Shown here in pieces: positions 27,601 to 37,429 of a DNA stretch of 64,000 nucleotides; position 1 is the first letter of the stretch, and the number at the start of each line of letters is the position of its first letter. The translations under genes and the position numbers were made by a program. Origin of the DNA: Aphrophora alni. Taxonomy: Eukaryota > Arthropoda > Insecta > Hemiptera > Aphrophoridae. Below the pieces are notes generated by a model. The model saw nothing but the letters and a program-made list of their open reading frames with translations. It did no database searches and had not been told where the DNA came from. The stretch lies in assembly GCA_963513935.1 (NCBI GenBank), contig OY740766.1, forward strand, positions 6,851,000 through 6,914,999, read 5' to 3'.

Positions 27601-29712
27601 TGTAATGCCCCTAGAGCGTCTTTGGACTGTTGTCTTAACATGTTTCCATTGATGTTGACATGTTAACTAACTAAAGCCATTAGTAACTTAGTATTGTGTC
27701 ATTTATTTAATTTATAAATTTATAATGATTTTCCATTAAAAAAAAACATATAGCTGATACATTTAAAAGTAGACATAGTATAACACTTTTTTTTGTATAT
27801 TCAGTAATTTAAATCTTGTACAGTTACCGATGCAAAGCCATATGGCACCAAATCCAAATCTAAGGCATCATGGAATTTTTTCCAAGCTGGTCCCAATTGG
27901 TTCTGAAAGAAGGCTATTGAATCAGAACAATAACTTTCATAGAAGACAGTTATTTTAACTGTGTCCTGAAATAATAAGAACATTATTAGTTATTTCACAC
28001 TTAAGTAAAATTTTATTTCTAATAAGGTTTAACTCCTCAAATTAAATGCAGGCTCTGATATAGGGAGGAGCTAAAGACGACTATATCTTTACTTGTGAAT
28101 TTAAATTATACAAAAGCGGGTTTTCAATTATTTTATATGGGAGTTGTTATTGATTAGTACACAGTAAAAATAATTATCTAAAAATATTTAGTATATAAAA
28201 AGTTTCGTGTTCATAAAATTAATATAACAAATTAACGTGTTATTGAACATTTTATGGTAACAGCAGAAAATTAAAATGGAGTTTCCTCAGCTACAAATAC
28301 ACAATTAAATTCTGAAATTTCTCATGAGAAAGCAAGTAGGCTGTGTCACATTCAAATACAAACAAACGCTGAAGTATTGCATTGACACACTAACCCAAAA
28401 TTAAACAGAGCAGTTTGTAATGTACTGTCTTTAGCGAATTGTGAAAAATGAAGACATATTTTTGTATTTTGATCAGGTGTTTTATACCATTGAAAAGACG
28501 ACAATCATTTCTATATAGATATAACAAAACAATATGTTATAGGCCTATTTTTAGAGAATCTTTATAGAACTGGAAATCTCGTTTCATTGACAAGTTTTGC
28601 GTCTAAGTCTCAAGTGTCAAACGGCTAATGTGTAATTTCTCAAGCGTGGCTTGATTTTTTCTGTTTATTGTAAATTTATATTTATGTTGAATGATTTGTT
28701 TATTACAATTTGTAATATACAAGTTGTAATATGTTATATAAAAAAAAAAACTAAGTGTTTTTGTTTTATTATATATTTTAATTTATCTATGTTTTTTGTA
28801 CCAAACTGTTTTATTTAACTTACTCTCTATTTACTATAAAACAATCAAAGACAAGTTTATATTTACAATACTTTATTAATTTAATCATACACAATATTGA
28901 ATTTACAAATTTTTGCGATCTCTTTCTCCTCGGTTTTTCTATTGGTTAAGTTTTATTTCATTAACTTGCATATTTTTGGTTCTATTATTATATGTATCTT
29001 ATATATACTATGTGTCCCAAAAGTCCCACCCCCTATTATTATTTTTATTAATGGAAATAGGCAGATTTGCTTTGGGGAAAGTTTAGATAACCAAAAGAAG
29101 AGTTTTTTGAAGTATCAAAATTTTCAACCCTTACCCCCAAAATGGGGTAGTTTGGGAGTAAGGCAAGGATTTTAAATAGCAAACCCTTTTGAGTGATACC
29201 TCATTTTAAAGGTCTTTTAAAAATAAGAATAATGACGTAAACTAGAGGTAAAAGTTCTGGACTTTTAGCAGTTATTCTCAGAAATATATCTGCCATAAAA
29301 CATTTTATCAGATTATTTTTTTTAAGTGGTTATATTTATAAACCAAGTAACTGGCCAATTTATCATCGAGTAACTGGATTGATCGGCATTGACTGAAGTT
29401 CCAGTTTAAGAGTTATTAGTTAAAAAATGAAAATGAACTGTGGATGAATCAAGGATGGTTGAATATCTCACGATTGGTTAAAATGATTTTAATAAAATTT
29501 AGTTCAAATGTGAACATATATGACTAAAACCAAATGTATTAAGCTGCATGAAAATAAACACTATGAATTGGGGAAACAATATTTACTAATTTTTCAAACA
29601 ATTATTGGGATTTATTTAATAAGTTTAATCAAAGATTTGTTTTACTTACTTTTTGAAAACTGTATGGTACAAGAGCTACAAGTAAGATGAATGCAGACAA
29701 CCTGGGGTCCAT
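15581..29712 (-). CDS. GILT-like thiol reductase, complete five-exon gene
   Basis: Gamma-interferon-inducible lysosomal thiol reductase homologue, an enzyme family that reduces disulfides in the endosome/lysosome or after secretion. Coding exons: 29650-29712, 27828-27965, 21220-21408, 20209-20355 and 15581-15688. All junctions are GT-AG and all introns are phase 0, giving 214 residues. Residues 1-20 form a signal peptide (MDPRLSAFILLVALVPY). A thioredoxin-like start reads VKITVFYESYCSDS. The GILT signature CQHGEKECIGNILHTC (79-94) matches CQHGX2ECX2NX4C exactly. The C-terminal part has the CC pair (131-132), two N-glycosylation sequons (NTT, NRT) and WIPIAMFND. The active site is C34-S-D-S37: the resolving Cys is Ser, so the reductase may be altered or act as an isomerase-like enzyme. 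No frameshift or stop is seen. The introns are large and full of transposons. Confidence 0.9.
16062..16353. repeat. recent 146-bp tandem duplication
   Basis: Two head-to-tail copies with only a few substitutions (GGAACCATAATATTTG occurs at 16070 and 16216). A degraded third start follows at about 16347. It lies in GILT intron 4 and joins dispersed repeat family A. Confidence 0.95.
16367..17222. repeat. dispersed repeat family A, copy 2, split by a MITE
   Basis: The left part (to about 16477) has GAGCAAAATTTGATCAAAATCGTTAGAG. The right part (from about 17020) has CATTTGGGCTGTTAGAGCACTAC, TCATTCCAAAATTTTATTCGG and AACTTTCTCTATATTAC..TATGAGAAAGTAA. The order matches 4140-4500, with the MITE 16479-16999 inserted between. 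Confidence 0.6.
16479..16999. mobile_element. Tigger/pogo-like MITE, degraded right end
   Basis: The left terminus CAGTAGAACCTTGTTAAGTCGG is preceded by TA. The right terminus reads CACTTAACGAGTTTGTACTATA, a worn inverted copy. Inner GGACCAGCCGGGACCG and CGGTCCGGGAAACCCGG blocks are also roughly inverted. The interior is GC-richer than its surroundings and encodes no transposase. Confidence 0.7.
17223..18499. other. non-coding part of GILT intron 4
   Basis: No domain recognised. A 62-residue minus frame at 17384-17572 has no identifiable homology or splice context. Confidence 0.4.
18500..19001 (-). mobile_element. Penelope-like 3' end between inverted 117-bp arms
   Basis: Arms 18500-18616 and 18885-19001 are near-perfect reverse complements, containing GTAACTTCTACAATTTATTG and GTTTCGCCAGTAACGGC. 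They flank a 268-bp spacer. The spacer encodes the C-terminal end of a Penelope-like protein. Penelope-like elements are known for pseudo-LTRs that may be inverted, and the GTTTCGCC text is of the type found in their 3' regions, so the arms are best read as inverted pseudo-LTR pieces. Confidence 0.8.
18626..18884 (-). pseudogene. Penelope-like protein, C-terminal fragment
   Basis: Reads SKFKILHVNDKSRKLNSLEM then LEIKRLFCKDSSLVLNDQVE and FLSNSPLLNPL. It aligns to the tail of the GIY-YIG protein at 37642-37962 (KLLHMEQKSRKLNNLECLEI...NLNEQIHLNSSPLSRP). The GIY-YIG core is absent. Confidence 0.75.
19541..20185. mobile_element. piggyBac-type MITE, 645 bp, TTAA target
   Basis: TTAA at 19537-19540 and 20186-20189 flanks a perfect 15-bp terminal inverted repeat, CACTTTGAAGCCTAA at the left and its reverse complement at the right. 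No transposase is encoded. TTAA duplication plus a C-start terminus indicates piggyBac superfamily mobilisation. It sits in GILT intron 4, between the exon 4 donor and exon 5. Confidence 0.9.
20209..20355 (-). CDS. GILT exon 4
   Basis: 49 codons (131-179) between TTTTTATTTAG and donor GTAAGTAT. Reads CCKENTINCKPIKLCQNTT...NFQPKIEWIPIAMFND, equivalent to the C.......I..C....G..L...YG..T....P....VPW region of GILTs. A TTAA-flanked MITE begins 19 bp beyond its donor. Confidence 0.9.
20440..20990 (+). pseudogene. unidentified degenerate coding relic in GILT intron 3
   Basis: A plus-strand frame reads MEDCFRQPCIYPEEYSEDGF followed by ICNECKNGLHHKEALPSQ, a Cys/His pattern resembling a small zinc finger (C-x4-C, C-x2-C, HH). 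After frame changes come VHHL.GDRRQIVAYLTPVR, LYVLSTVLTNRSFWSLGMMI and DDNARYWSKEESKKPTF. The pieces look like one old protein with stops, probably of mobile-element origin. I do not recognise the family. Confidence 0.35.
21220..21408 (-). CDS. GILT exon 3: GILT signature exon
   Basis: 63 codons (68-130) between TTGTTACAG and donor GTATAC. Begins QEYKDGHWHFTCQHGEKEC and ends SDQYESANK. Contains the complete GILT signature. Confidence 0.93.
22080..22620. repeat. dispersed non-coding repeat (GGGTG.ACCAAAA type)
   Basis: Contains ACAGGGTGAGGCAGACC, ACAGGGTGTACCAAAACG and two TTTAAAGGTCT/AAAAGGTCTTTT stretches. Similar texture and the motif TTTAAAGGTCTTTT recur at 28990-29260. Likely an old dispersed element in GILT intron 2. 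Confidence 0.4.
23090..23460. other. GC-richer block, possible SINE or element fragment
   Basis: About 370 bp with a base composition unlike its surroundings, including a 12-bp C-run near 23370 and TTACGGTGGTGCGCC. No open frame, tRNA fold or termini were recognised. Confidence 0.3.
24460..24627. repeat. direct repeat, LTR-like, left copy
   Basis: Matches 25266-25432 in the same orientation, 806 bp apart. Shared blocks: CTCTCAGGACATTGTCAAG, TACTGTACCACAACAC and AATTGTCTGGTCCTTCTGAA. Just beyond it is TTTGGTCCTTCTAGCCGGAT. This text resembles sequence near the 5' end of some BEL/Pao-type elements, but that link is from memory and uncertain. Confidence 0.75.
25266..25432. repeat. direct repeat, LTR-like, right copy
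   Basis: Second copy of 24460-24627 with scattered substitutions and small indels. The intervening 640 bp contains GTACCGGACA repeats (about 24744-24780) and no coding domain. Confidence 0.75.
25693..26530 (+). pseudogene. SGNH/GDSL esterase-like domain relic
   Basis: An open frame from about 25693 reads a Pro/Ser/Thr-rich linker, then LIVVILGYSYVRHFKSYSQ (block I, with the catalytic-Ser position, GDSHV-like). After a frame change FLAEYVMVILGTND abuts the N-gap. Beyond the gap TNDILRHNSLNLKQNFSSIL and RLIRRINAHGKF continue block III. Near 26435, FLKDGLQFSLYGNRTILTYL is the block V region (DG.H.S..GN; here Gln replaces the usual His). Stops and frameshifts show decay. SGNH esterase domains occur in ORF1 of CR1-type non-LTR retrotransposons, so a mobile-element source is likely. 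Located in GILT intron 2. Confidence 0.7.
25976..26175. other. assembly gap (200 N), probably spurious
   Basis: Exactly 200 N. The nine bases before it (CACAAATGA, 25967-25975) are repeated immediately after it (26176-26184). Overlapping the two edges restores an uninterrupted ILGTNDILR reading frame. Confidence 0.9.
26765..27662 (+). pseudogene. R1/I-type non-LTR reverse transcriptase fossil
   Basis: RT blocks in order across frames: LKVLEKVIHRLL, RIENALVNKEVALGGFLVHI (motif A region), GVLSPLL, VYGQAYANDVVILV (YADD changed to YAND), VKTEIIPFTRQRELEGLGPL, KMGTKVKYLGLVLDNRLNWV, and WWPKVEI...IQRLALVT. The order and wording match insect R1/I-clade elements. Many stops, frameshifts and the altered catalytic Asp show it is dead. 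Confidence 0.85.
27828..27965 (-). CDS. GILT exon 2: CXXS active-site exon
   Basis: 46 codons (residues 22-67) between TATTTCAG and donor GTAACT. Reads DTVKITVFYESYCSDSIAFF...GPAWKKF...LDLDLVPYGFAS. The VTVYYE.LCPDS and DLDLVPYG texts are GILT hallmarks. The second active-site Cys is Ser. Confidence 0.92.
28990..29260. repeat. dispersed non-coding repeat
   Basis: TGTGTCCCAAAAGTCCCACC opening, CCCAAAATGGGG palindrome and CATTTTAAAGGTCTTTT, sharing texture with 22080-22620. In GILT intron 1. Confidence 0.4.
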
Positions 29713-29734
29713 GGTTATTATTGACGTGTTTTGT
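29650..29734 (-). CDS. GILT coding exon 1: 5' UTR end and signal peptide
   Basis: ATG at 29712 with 21 codons, then donor GTAAGT (29649-29644). Just upstream of the ATG lies TTTTTTCAG, an acceptor ending at 29735. The 5' UTR therefore probably has its own intron and a non-coding first exon further up. The hydrophobic core AFILLVALVPY supports secretion. Confidence 0.85.
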
Positions 29735-30275
29735 CTGAAAAAATAAAACAAATATTTACAACATTTCTAAAACCAATAATATTTCTTCATATTTATAATA
29801 ATCATGCACTTTAATAAATTTAAATATTTAAGAATTTAAAAACATGTTGTTAAAGTGATATTGTATGAAAATGAAAAGGAAGGTAGCACTTGACTATGGG
29901 ATTGAATTGTCAACTATTATCTTTTCTTTTATGAACACTAAAAATTATTTGACGTCAAAAGCTATGTTTAGAAAAATGTTAATGTTTATTATCTTTGAGT
30001 AACTTTTGATAAGGCCGGGCAGGTAATTTATTTAAACCAATAAAGGCTGTCAGTGCTTTTCCATTTTATAAATTATTATTATTTGCAATTCTGTGAGTTT
30101 TTCAAGAAACTTTTAAATATTGGAGTACTAGAACTTTGCATATTCATAAAAATGATTACAAAATGGGGTAATTTAGGTTGAGAGTTGTTTAAATATATAT
30201 TGCTAGTATATAAACAAAATTCATAATCCTAAATAGACTAAATTTACAAACTTTTATCAATCCTTATATTAATTA
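29735..30275. other. region upstream of GILT coding exon 1
   Basis: Probably a 5' UTR intron: a TTTTTTCAG acceptor on the minus strand abuts 29734. No first exon, TATA box or initiator could be identified. Confidence 0.4.
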
Positions 30276-30359
30276 AGGTAAACAAGGATTCCCTAAACTA
30301 CAAAAAACAGGGATATTTTATTCCTATTTTTTTGTGGTTTGGGGAATCCTTGTTTTCCT
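30276..30359. repeat. 84-bp hairpin
   Basis: About 39-bp arms, including AAACAAGGATTCCC and GGGAATCCTTGTTTT, pair with a few mismatches around a short AT loop. Could be a foldback element or a small structured RNA; nothing decides between these. Confidence 0.8.
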
Positions 30360-31951
30360 CGTTGTGAATATTTGGAATTTTTTGAAAATCACAGTGCTCC
30401 TTGTATATTTGCTTTTATATTGTTTGTTTGCCTTTCAGAAATTACGTACATTATAATTACCTTAATTCTTATTGTTGAGTCTTTTTCATTTTTTGTTACT
30501 TACCCAGTATACTTAGTATGGGTTAAATTTGGTAATTGCACAAATTTTGATGTCCACTTTTGATTGATTTTCATATTTCATGGCCCCATGAAACCATAAA
30601 AGTGATTTTTGATATACGTTTGCCATTATTTTCTGTATGTAAGCATTATAGCGGACATAAAAATTAAGATAGAATCAAGAAATTTGGTAAAGGGAGTATA
30701 GTGTGCCTATAAAAAACCTTATTGAAAGTATCCATTGATCTGCCCCCCAATATTGTATTTTTCTATTGTATTTTAGTTGTACAGCAGCTAAAAAAATATT
30801 GTATATATTGTCTACAGTAAGAGTAAATAATAAAATATATAAAAAAGTTTCTTGCAATTTTTTTTTTAAATTCTTTATTTTCCTTTATGAAGAGCAAAAA
30901 ATATATTGAATGTAAACAAAAATTAACTGAATTTTTTTTTTCCAGATTTATTGTGGTTTAAATTTGTAATGAGAAAATGTCATTATTTTTGGGTCCAACT
31001 AAACGAAAACATCAAAACTGTTTTTTTTTTTTTTTTTAATGTTAAAAATTAAAAAAAAACCTACTAATAGAGTGTTTCAGAAGTGAAAGATTATACCCTT
31101 AATTAAACTAATCATGTTTACATTGCTGCTGGTAATATGAGCTAGGTTTCTCAGACCTTCATCAGGAGTGAAATGTCGAATCACTATAATTCTGTGGGGG
31201 GGGGGGGGAATATAAATGTTTTAAAAATATATTTCAATGTAATTTTGACTCTACTTTAAGAAAGCACAAAAATATTTCCATGCTTCTATAAAATGAAAAC
31301 AGAACAAAAATCATATTTTCTACATATTTTGGACATCCTGTGTATGGTACCTTATATTATAGGTATGTGGTACCTGTGTATTGGTTTACTCTGTAGATAG
31401 AAGAGTTCTATTCACAAAATTACATTTGTTTCATGTATCTATCTAAATAATAACCCTTCCTGATATTTTTTTAACACTCCATATTGAGCAAAATGTATGA
31501 AAAATTAATTTCTAATCAATTCTATAATTATAATAATTATTATACTAACACCGTTGAATACAATTAATTGTAGGAAAGTTCTTTTGTTTGGGATTAAAAT
31601 CATGAGTATGGTTTCCAAATTCTGTTAAAATTTGTTTCCTTTCTCACTCTGAAACAGAGCTGTATCAATGAGAAGTCAAATCATGTTGTCTGTGAAGACT
31701 AAATTTTTAAAGATGTATAAATAAACAATATTTTGAGCTGTTATGTTTTTTATTTTCCAATTATTAAGTAAAGAATGTTTTGTTCAGGTGCTAAAACTTT
31801 AATATATATATTTTTTTTACTTTTTAACATCTAGAAATACACTTGTCAGTGTCAGAATGATGACTATCACTGGTATTTTTGTCATACAGATATATTTTTG
31901 ATTGACTAAATATTTTGGTAAGTTTCTTATGGAGAACTTATATTCTTATAC
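30360..31951. other. non-coding stretch
   Basis: No gene recognised. Holds T-runs (31020-31038), a G-run (31195-31209), and a CAGACCTTCATCAGGAGTGAAATG string at about 31155-31178 of the type seen in Penelope-like 3' regions. Confidence 0.4.
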
Positions 31952-32190
31952 ATGTATTAGTTATCTTTGTTAGTAGTCAGAGCAATTCTTATTTTGTTGT
32001 AGAAACACTACAGCGCTGTTTCACCGTTCACAGCCGGCTTCGTCAGGTGTAGGCTTAACACTTAAATAAAACACATAACGACACTGAACACACACGAAAA
32101 CACGAAACAAAAAACGGCAAAACAGCGCTGTAGTGTTTCTACAACAAAATAAGAATTGCTCTGACTACTAAGAAAGGTAACTAATACATA
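31952..32190. mobile_element. foldback with 70-bp arms, Penelope-like texture
   Basis: Arms 31952-32021 and 32121-32190 are reverse complements with two or three mismatches (CAGCGCTGTAGTGTTTCTAC at the inner edge). They enclose a 99-bp spacer with TTTCACCGTTCACAGCCGGC and TTCGTCAGG. The layout repeats the inverted-arm structure of 18500-19001 with a different sequence. Confidence 0.75.
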
Positions 32191-32929
32191 TATATACATC
32201 AGCAATTCGTAAAACGCGAATAAACTTTATAGTTTTACATAAGATTATAGTGAATATGATTATATTCTTAACCAAAATCCTTGAGGGTTAAGGATGAAAA
32301 GTGTTATGTATTGTGTTAAAAACGTTTAATTAAATGATTAAAATTTTAGAATGGGGACAGATGGTTATTTATAGTTTTGTTTGGTTTTGAAATGTTTTTG
32401 TAGCAAAATAATTTTTTTCTGTGACGTGGGGTGATTGAGTAAGGAAGGAGATAATATAATTTGGTGCATCTATTCATATGTTTTCCCTAGTTTACAAGAA
32501 TGAAAATGTATTTTCGAATAAAAAGTAAATAAAAATTAGAGTTTTAAAAACTAAATTGTGACTTAGCCCTATGAAGGTACCATACAATATTAAACACATC
32601 TTTTGATTGTAATTTTCTTACAGATTTAAATCTAGTGGGTATAACATCTTCAAAAGTCAAATTTAACTCATTGACCAAAAGCTGTTGTGCCTCAACATTA
32701 TTATGCTTGTGAAATCATCGTTCATGCCTTGTGGCTTGTTTCTTTTGCTTTTGTAATACTTTTAGGATCATGACATGTTTCAAGCATACCAAAACACCTC
32801 ATTGAATTTGTAATTGTTTCAAAATAACTCCGTTAACTTCCACTCAAGAAAACCACTGTTTATTTATAATGGACTTTCTCACCGGCATACCTCTGGTTGG
32901 AGTGAACCAAACTGCACAGAAAACACCTT

Positions 32930-33020
32930 TTGTCTTGGGTGGTATTCGAACCCACAACCTCCAGCCCCAATCCTTGATCAAGGAATTACCACATTAAACC
33001 TCTTTACCACTTATGCACTT
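32930..33020 (-). repeat. tRNA-like SINE head
   Basis: Minus strand carries GGTTCGAATACC, close to the RNA polymerase III B box GGTTCGANTCC, with TGGTAAAGAGG about 50 bp upstream as a worn A box. The rest does not fold as a tRNA, so a tRNA-derived SINE remnant is more likely than a gene. Confidence 0.5.
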
Positions 33021-33649
33021 TGTTATAGTCAGTAGTCTGATTGCGGATTCACTGACAACACCTAATATTTATTGGTTCTCCACTAAATACCGTCACTTAA
33101 AGCCAGCTGATTCCAAAGAATAGTAACGTCATCTACTTTCATTTCCAGTACAAAACATAAATTTGTGAACACAATTGCCAGAGCCGTAGTCTGATCGTGG
33201 TTGTAGGGTTAACATAAATGTTTGTTTTACAGTTGTTTTTTCAATGAAGTATAATCAGTCAGTCATTAAAGGGTTAAGGTAGTATTCATTTTGAGGTCTC
33301 AGTGAATGTCACTATTTTTTATGTACCATTTGGATTTAATAATTCCTCTTGAAATCATTTTTTGTAAATATTAAATTATTTCTGTGTATAACCCCAAATT
33401 TGCATTTCAAATACGTTTAATCACTTGTTTATATATAAATAGTTTATATATATGTGAGCATATTTATCTCGGAGATATTAATCCAGAAGCCAATACATTT
33501 TCTTATACTTTATTTTCATTTTTTTCTATTTACATATTCACATGTTCTAACCACTTTACTTTTTTACCAAAAGTCATTTCCAAATAGTGTGCTGTGTTAG
33601 CATGTGGCGTTATATTTTAATTTACTATTATTGGCTTTGGTTTAACATT

Positions 33650-33990
33650 TTATCTGTAAAATTGATTATTTTGACGTAAATATTGAGTAAATTTTTTCTC
33701 CTTTAATTTTATTCTGTGTTTAGTTGTCCATTTATTTGCTTTATCAACGGCTGTCTGTAATGTTTCTGTTTGAACATAAATGCTCTTATCAGATACCAAG
33801 ATGGCTGTATCTTCAACAAATGTAACGTGTAGGTATATCTCTGATGAACAAAAGATAAAAGATTTGCCCCAGTACACTCTCTTGTGGCATTGCTCTTTTT
33901 ATTTCGATTAGATTTGAATATTCACCATAGGATCTCACTCTGAAGTATCTGATCACGATGAATGATTCCAAATTTTTTGTATATTATACA
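33650..33990 (-). pseudogene. jockey-type reverse transcriptase fossil
   Basis: Minus strand reads RYFRVRSYGEYSNLIEIKRA then MPQESVLGQIFYLLFIRDIP (motif B). After a frameshift VTFVEDTAILVSDKS (YADD-type motif, now VEDT) and KANKWTTKHRIKLKEKKFTQ follow. Catalytic residues are partly lost. Confidence 0.75.
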
Positions 33991-33999
33991 GGAAGATTC

Positions 34000-35510
34000 C
34001 CCTTTACCCATTCAAGCCCTTGTGCCAGACAACGTAGAAGACTGAGCAGATCTTTCTTTCTTTTAATTGATTATATATTATATTAGTGATTCTATTGATT
34101 TTGTTTTTAAATCCAATCTAGTATCTTGGGATTAAATATCTATCTTCAATAATTGGCTCTCTTTAGAAGCAACTTTTCAAATATTTTAAATAAAATTCTC
34201 GATTATATTTATTTAAAAAAATTTTTTTTTTTTAAAATAGCAACAAATTTATTAATTAGCATTAGTATAGTGAGTTTTTATTTTATTCACTAAAACTTTC
34301 AGTGCACAGCTATAAAAATGTACCCATCTCTTAAGACTAATGTGTAATCCAAGAGAGTTTGTGATAGCAGAAAGCTACAGTCCATGAAAACAAAATTGCA
34401 TACCTGTCTTATCGGTAGAGTTAGTATTTAAAGTGTTAAATTAGGTATGCAAAATAAAGTATAGAAGTTGAGAAATGTCTAGACTGAGTAAGTATGGTTT
34501 TTACTTTTCTTTTAAATAGACTTTTTTTTTTAAAATAATCTAAAAGTTATTTAATTTTGGAGTTGTATATCAACAGGATTTAATAAAACTTGTTGAATGT
34601 TGATTGAAAGTTGGAAAGTTATATCTAGAATTGTGGAACAGTGTGTGGATTTTAGTGAAAAATGAGAACTTCTATTTCTTTAAAATTTACTTTTCTCACG
34701 AGATAGTTATCTATGAGTTCGTATTTGTGAACAACTGTAAATGGTGACCAGTCATTGGCAGGATTTTTTTTTTTTAGAAGTTGAGATTTTTGTTTTCTTT
34801 TATAATTTTACTTTTCCACATTTGGTATCTATGGACCTTGATATGTTGATCTCAGCTATGTCATATATATATTTTTTGTAATATGAACCAGAAAATGGTT
34901 AAGTAAATAATAATTTTAAACTATTATTAACCTATTTTAAGAGAATGTAACTTACTCTGAGAGATGCCTTTAATTGATTTCTACTACTCGTGAGACATTC
35001 AATAAACCTCAAGAGTCTTGAATTATTTCAGCTCTAATATAAATATCACAGCCATGAATTAAGTTAGCTGAACATTCTTTTGACCCATGTTCACATTTAA
35101 ACGGCAAAACTCCATTTTTAAAAACTCCTGAAACCAGTTGAAAGCATGCAAAGTTAGTTTAAAATTTATAAAAGTCAAAATCAACTGGATTTAATTTTAT
35201 ACAATAAAATGTGAATATTTTCTATCATTATCTTAGCAAAACTAAAAGGTACCAAATCAAGGAAATGAAGTTTTTATATGTCCTGAAGGTTAGTATAAGT
35301 TTAGTTCGCTGTTGATGAATTCTACCGATTATGGGCACATGCTTTGTTGAATACAGTTAGTTTTACTTTCTGCTAGAAAAGAATATTTATAAAAATCAAA
35401 AGAAGTTAAGAGTGACTAGTTAACTTGTGATTATGAAGAATCAGTCAGTGAAACGACTGTCTGACTGACTGACCAATTTTAGTGTAACGATGATAACTGT
35501 TGTATCTTAC
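34000..35510. other. AT-rich non-coding stretch
   Basis: Nothing recognised beyond T-runs and a short (GACT)n cluster at 35458-35472. Confidence 0.45.
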
Positions 35511-35641
35511 TGAAATCAAGGAAGGCTCAGTTGCTGATGGTCCAGTGTCTTCTGTACCTCTTCTTGGTTTTGTGTCTTGTGTTGATTCATTGCCTTGTAT
35601 TTCTATATCGTTTTCATTTGGTTGATTTGTAACATTGCTTC
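35511..35641 (-). CDS. candidate internal exon, polar tail of unknown gene
   Basis: 131-bp minus-strand segment between AATGTAG and donor GTAAGA. It is open in one frame for 43 codons and reads a polar acidic sequence (SNVTNQPNENDIEIQGNEST, QDTKPRRGTEDTGPSATEPS). The composition is less AT-biased than its surroundings and looks coding. It lies downstream of the DEG/ENaC exons on the same strand and could be that channel's cytoplasmic tail, but the linking TM2 exon was not found. No domain. Confidence 0.35.
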
Positions 35642-37429
35642 CTACATTTGATAAGATTATAATGAACTGAGCATAGAAATGTAGTATCGAGTTAACATTT
35701 TCTAATGGGTCGAGTGACTATGTATGGGAGTCTGAGAAAGTTTAGACTTTCAAGATTTATTCGTGATTTTAGTTTTAATATAAATGTTAAGATTGTAAAA
35801 ATATTTTTGTCATTTTATTTAACTTTCCATTCGTATCTATATCAAATTAACTACCTTTGATTATTCTTTGAACAAAGTCAATAAACACAAGTTTAAATAT
35901 GCCATGAAATGTTACTGATTAGTCATCACAAATTTGGGTGTTGATTGCAAAATAATATATTTACCCTCAACATCTGGCCTACTCAGGTTTTTATATTTTG
36001 TTCTTAGTGAATTTTGAAAAAAAAAAAAAAAAAGTATTACATAATATTCATTAATATGTTCTATAGAGTATTCTGAGTATTTTGAAATAAAAACAATATA
36101 TTTGTCAATTAGTTTATGTGTTTATTGGTTTTTATGGCCAATGTCTCCATACAGCCAAAGTAGACCTATAATTTTGAGTTTCAAAGACGATTGAAGAGAA
36201 TTTTACTATTAAATATATTTAGTTACTTACTAGAAACTACAAGATTTCTTGGATCAGTTAAAGAAGATCTTCAGCATAACTTCGAGGAGAAATAATTATT
36301 TAAAAATTAATGTTTAATTCACTTGTCATCATAATTAATTGAAAAGTGATGATTTTTTTACTTTTCATAATATGCTGTTAATTTCTTCAAATATGATAAC
36401 TATGAACTACATAAACACATGAACACACCAATAACAAAACAACGAAATTCATAACATAATGTTGAATGTACAAAACTCCCAACAAGTCTTTGAATACGGT
36501 TCCAAGAGCTCGTTGCTATAACTGATCATTCGATACACGATAATGAGCCTTTGTATTGTTAGTTAATTAAACCACTTATCACAAAAAGAGTTATTTCTAG
36601 GAGCATTTAAATGTTTGTCTTTCATTCAAAATATAAGTGGTATTGATAACAGTGTAAGTGTGATTGCAGCGTTGGAATTTATGTACATTTTTTAAACATT
36701 GATTATTAAGCCAATCTGTTTATTACCTATTCTCTTTTTTTAATTTTCCAATTATCTAGCTAGGTGGTGTGGTGGTGCTAAAATGTTTTCATGGAATTTT
36801 CAATTGCTCTCGTCATTTTGCGCCTCTATTAACACATTGAGATTATTTTTTGATTGTGATCTGTCTGTTTAATGACTTATGGATATGATTTGTGGTCATT
36901 TCGTAGGTTCAGTTTTTCACATTCTCATGATAGGGACAAAAATGGCTCTGATTTCTGTATTAGAAATACGTTATTATAATAGATTAGTGTATTATAATTA
37001 AACATTTTTTGTTCTCTAAAGCAGGAAATGCATCATCCACTCATTCAGTGGAACTTTCTCCCACTAAAATTTTTGCTTCTTTTTCTAGAGCCCTTATGAA
37101 GACTATCTTCATGGACCAACCAAAGTATCACGACTCACGAGTAGAATAATTTTCTAAGGTAGCCAGAGAACTTTTCCTTCGGTTACTATTTAACTGGTCC
37201 TCCATAGATTTTAATTTGCATGTTACATTGTTTCATCTACCTATATATGAACTGAAGTGTAAAATATGTGGGAAAGACATTTAGTTGGTGGAAGATTATT
37301 ACATTCACCCTGGAGATGCTAACACAATGTTTGTATCGAAATATGTTCATCCCAACATGTAATTGGATGATGTATTACTAAAAGAAGTTGTATTAATCTG
37401 TCTTTATATTGGAAATAATGAGATGATTA
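35642..37429. other. non-coding stretch
   Basis: Contains an A-run (about 36018-36036). A plus-strand segment at 37023-37149 follows a CTAAAGCAG and is open for about 40 codons to a TAA (SPTKIFASFSRALMKTIFMD), a possible terminal exon of unknown identity. Confidence 0.35.

Noticed and set aside
32930..33020. Functional tRNA gene on the minus strand
   Set aside because: The B box is good but no cloverleaf with paired acceptor stem can be formed. Treated as a SINE head.
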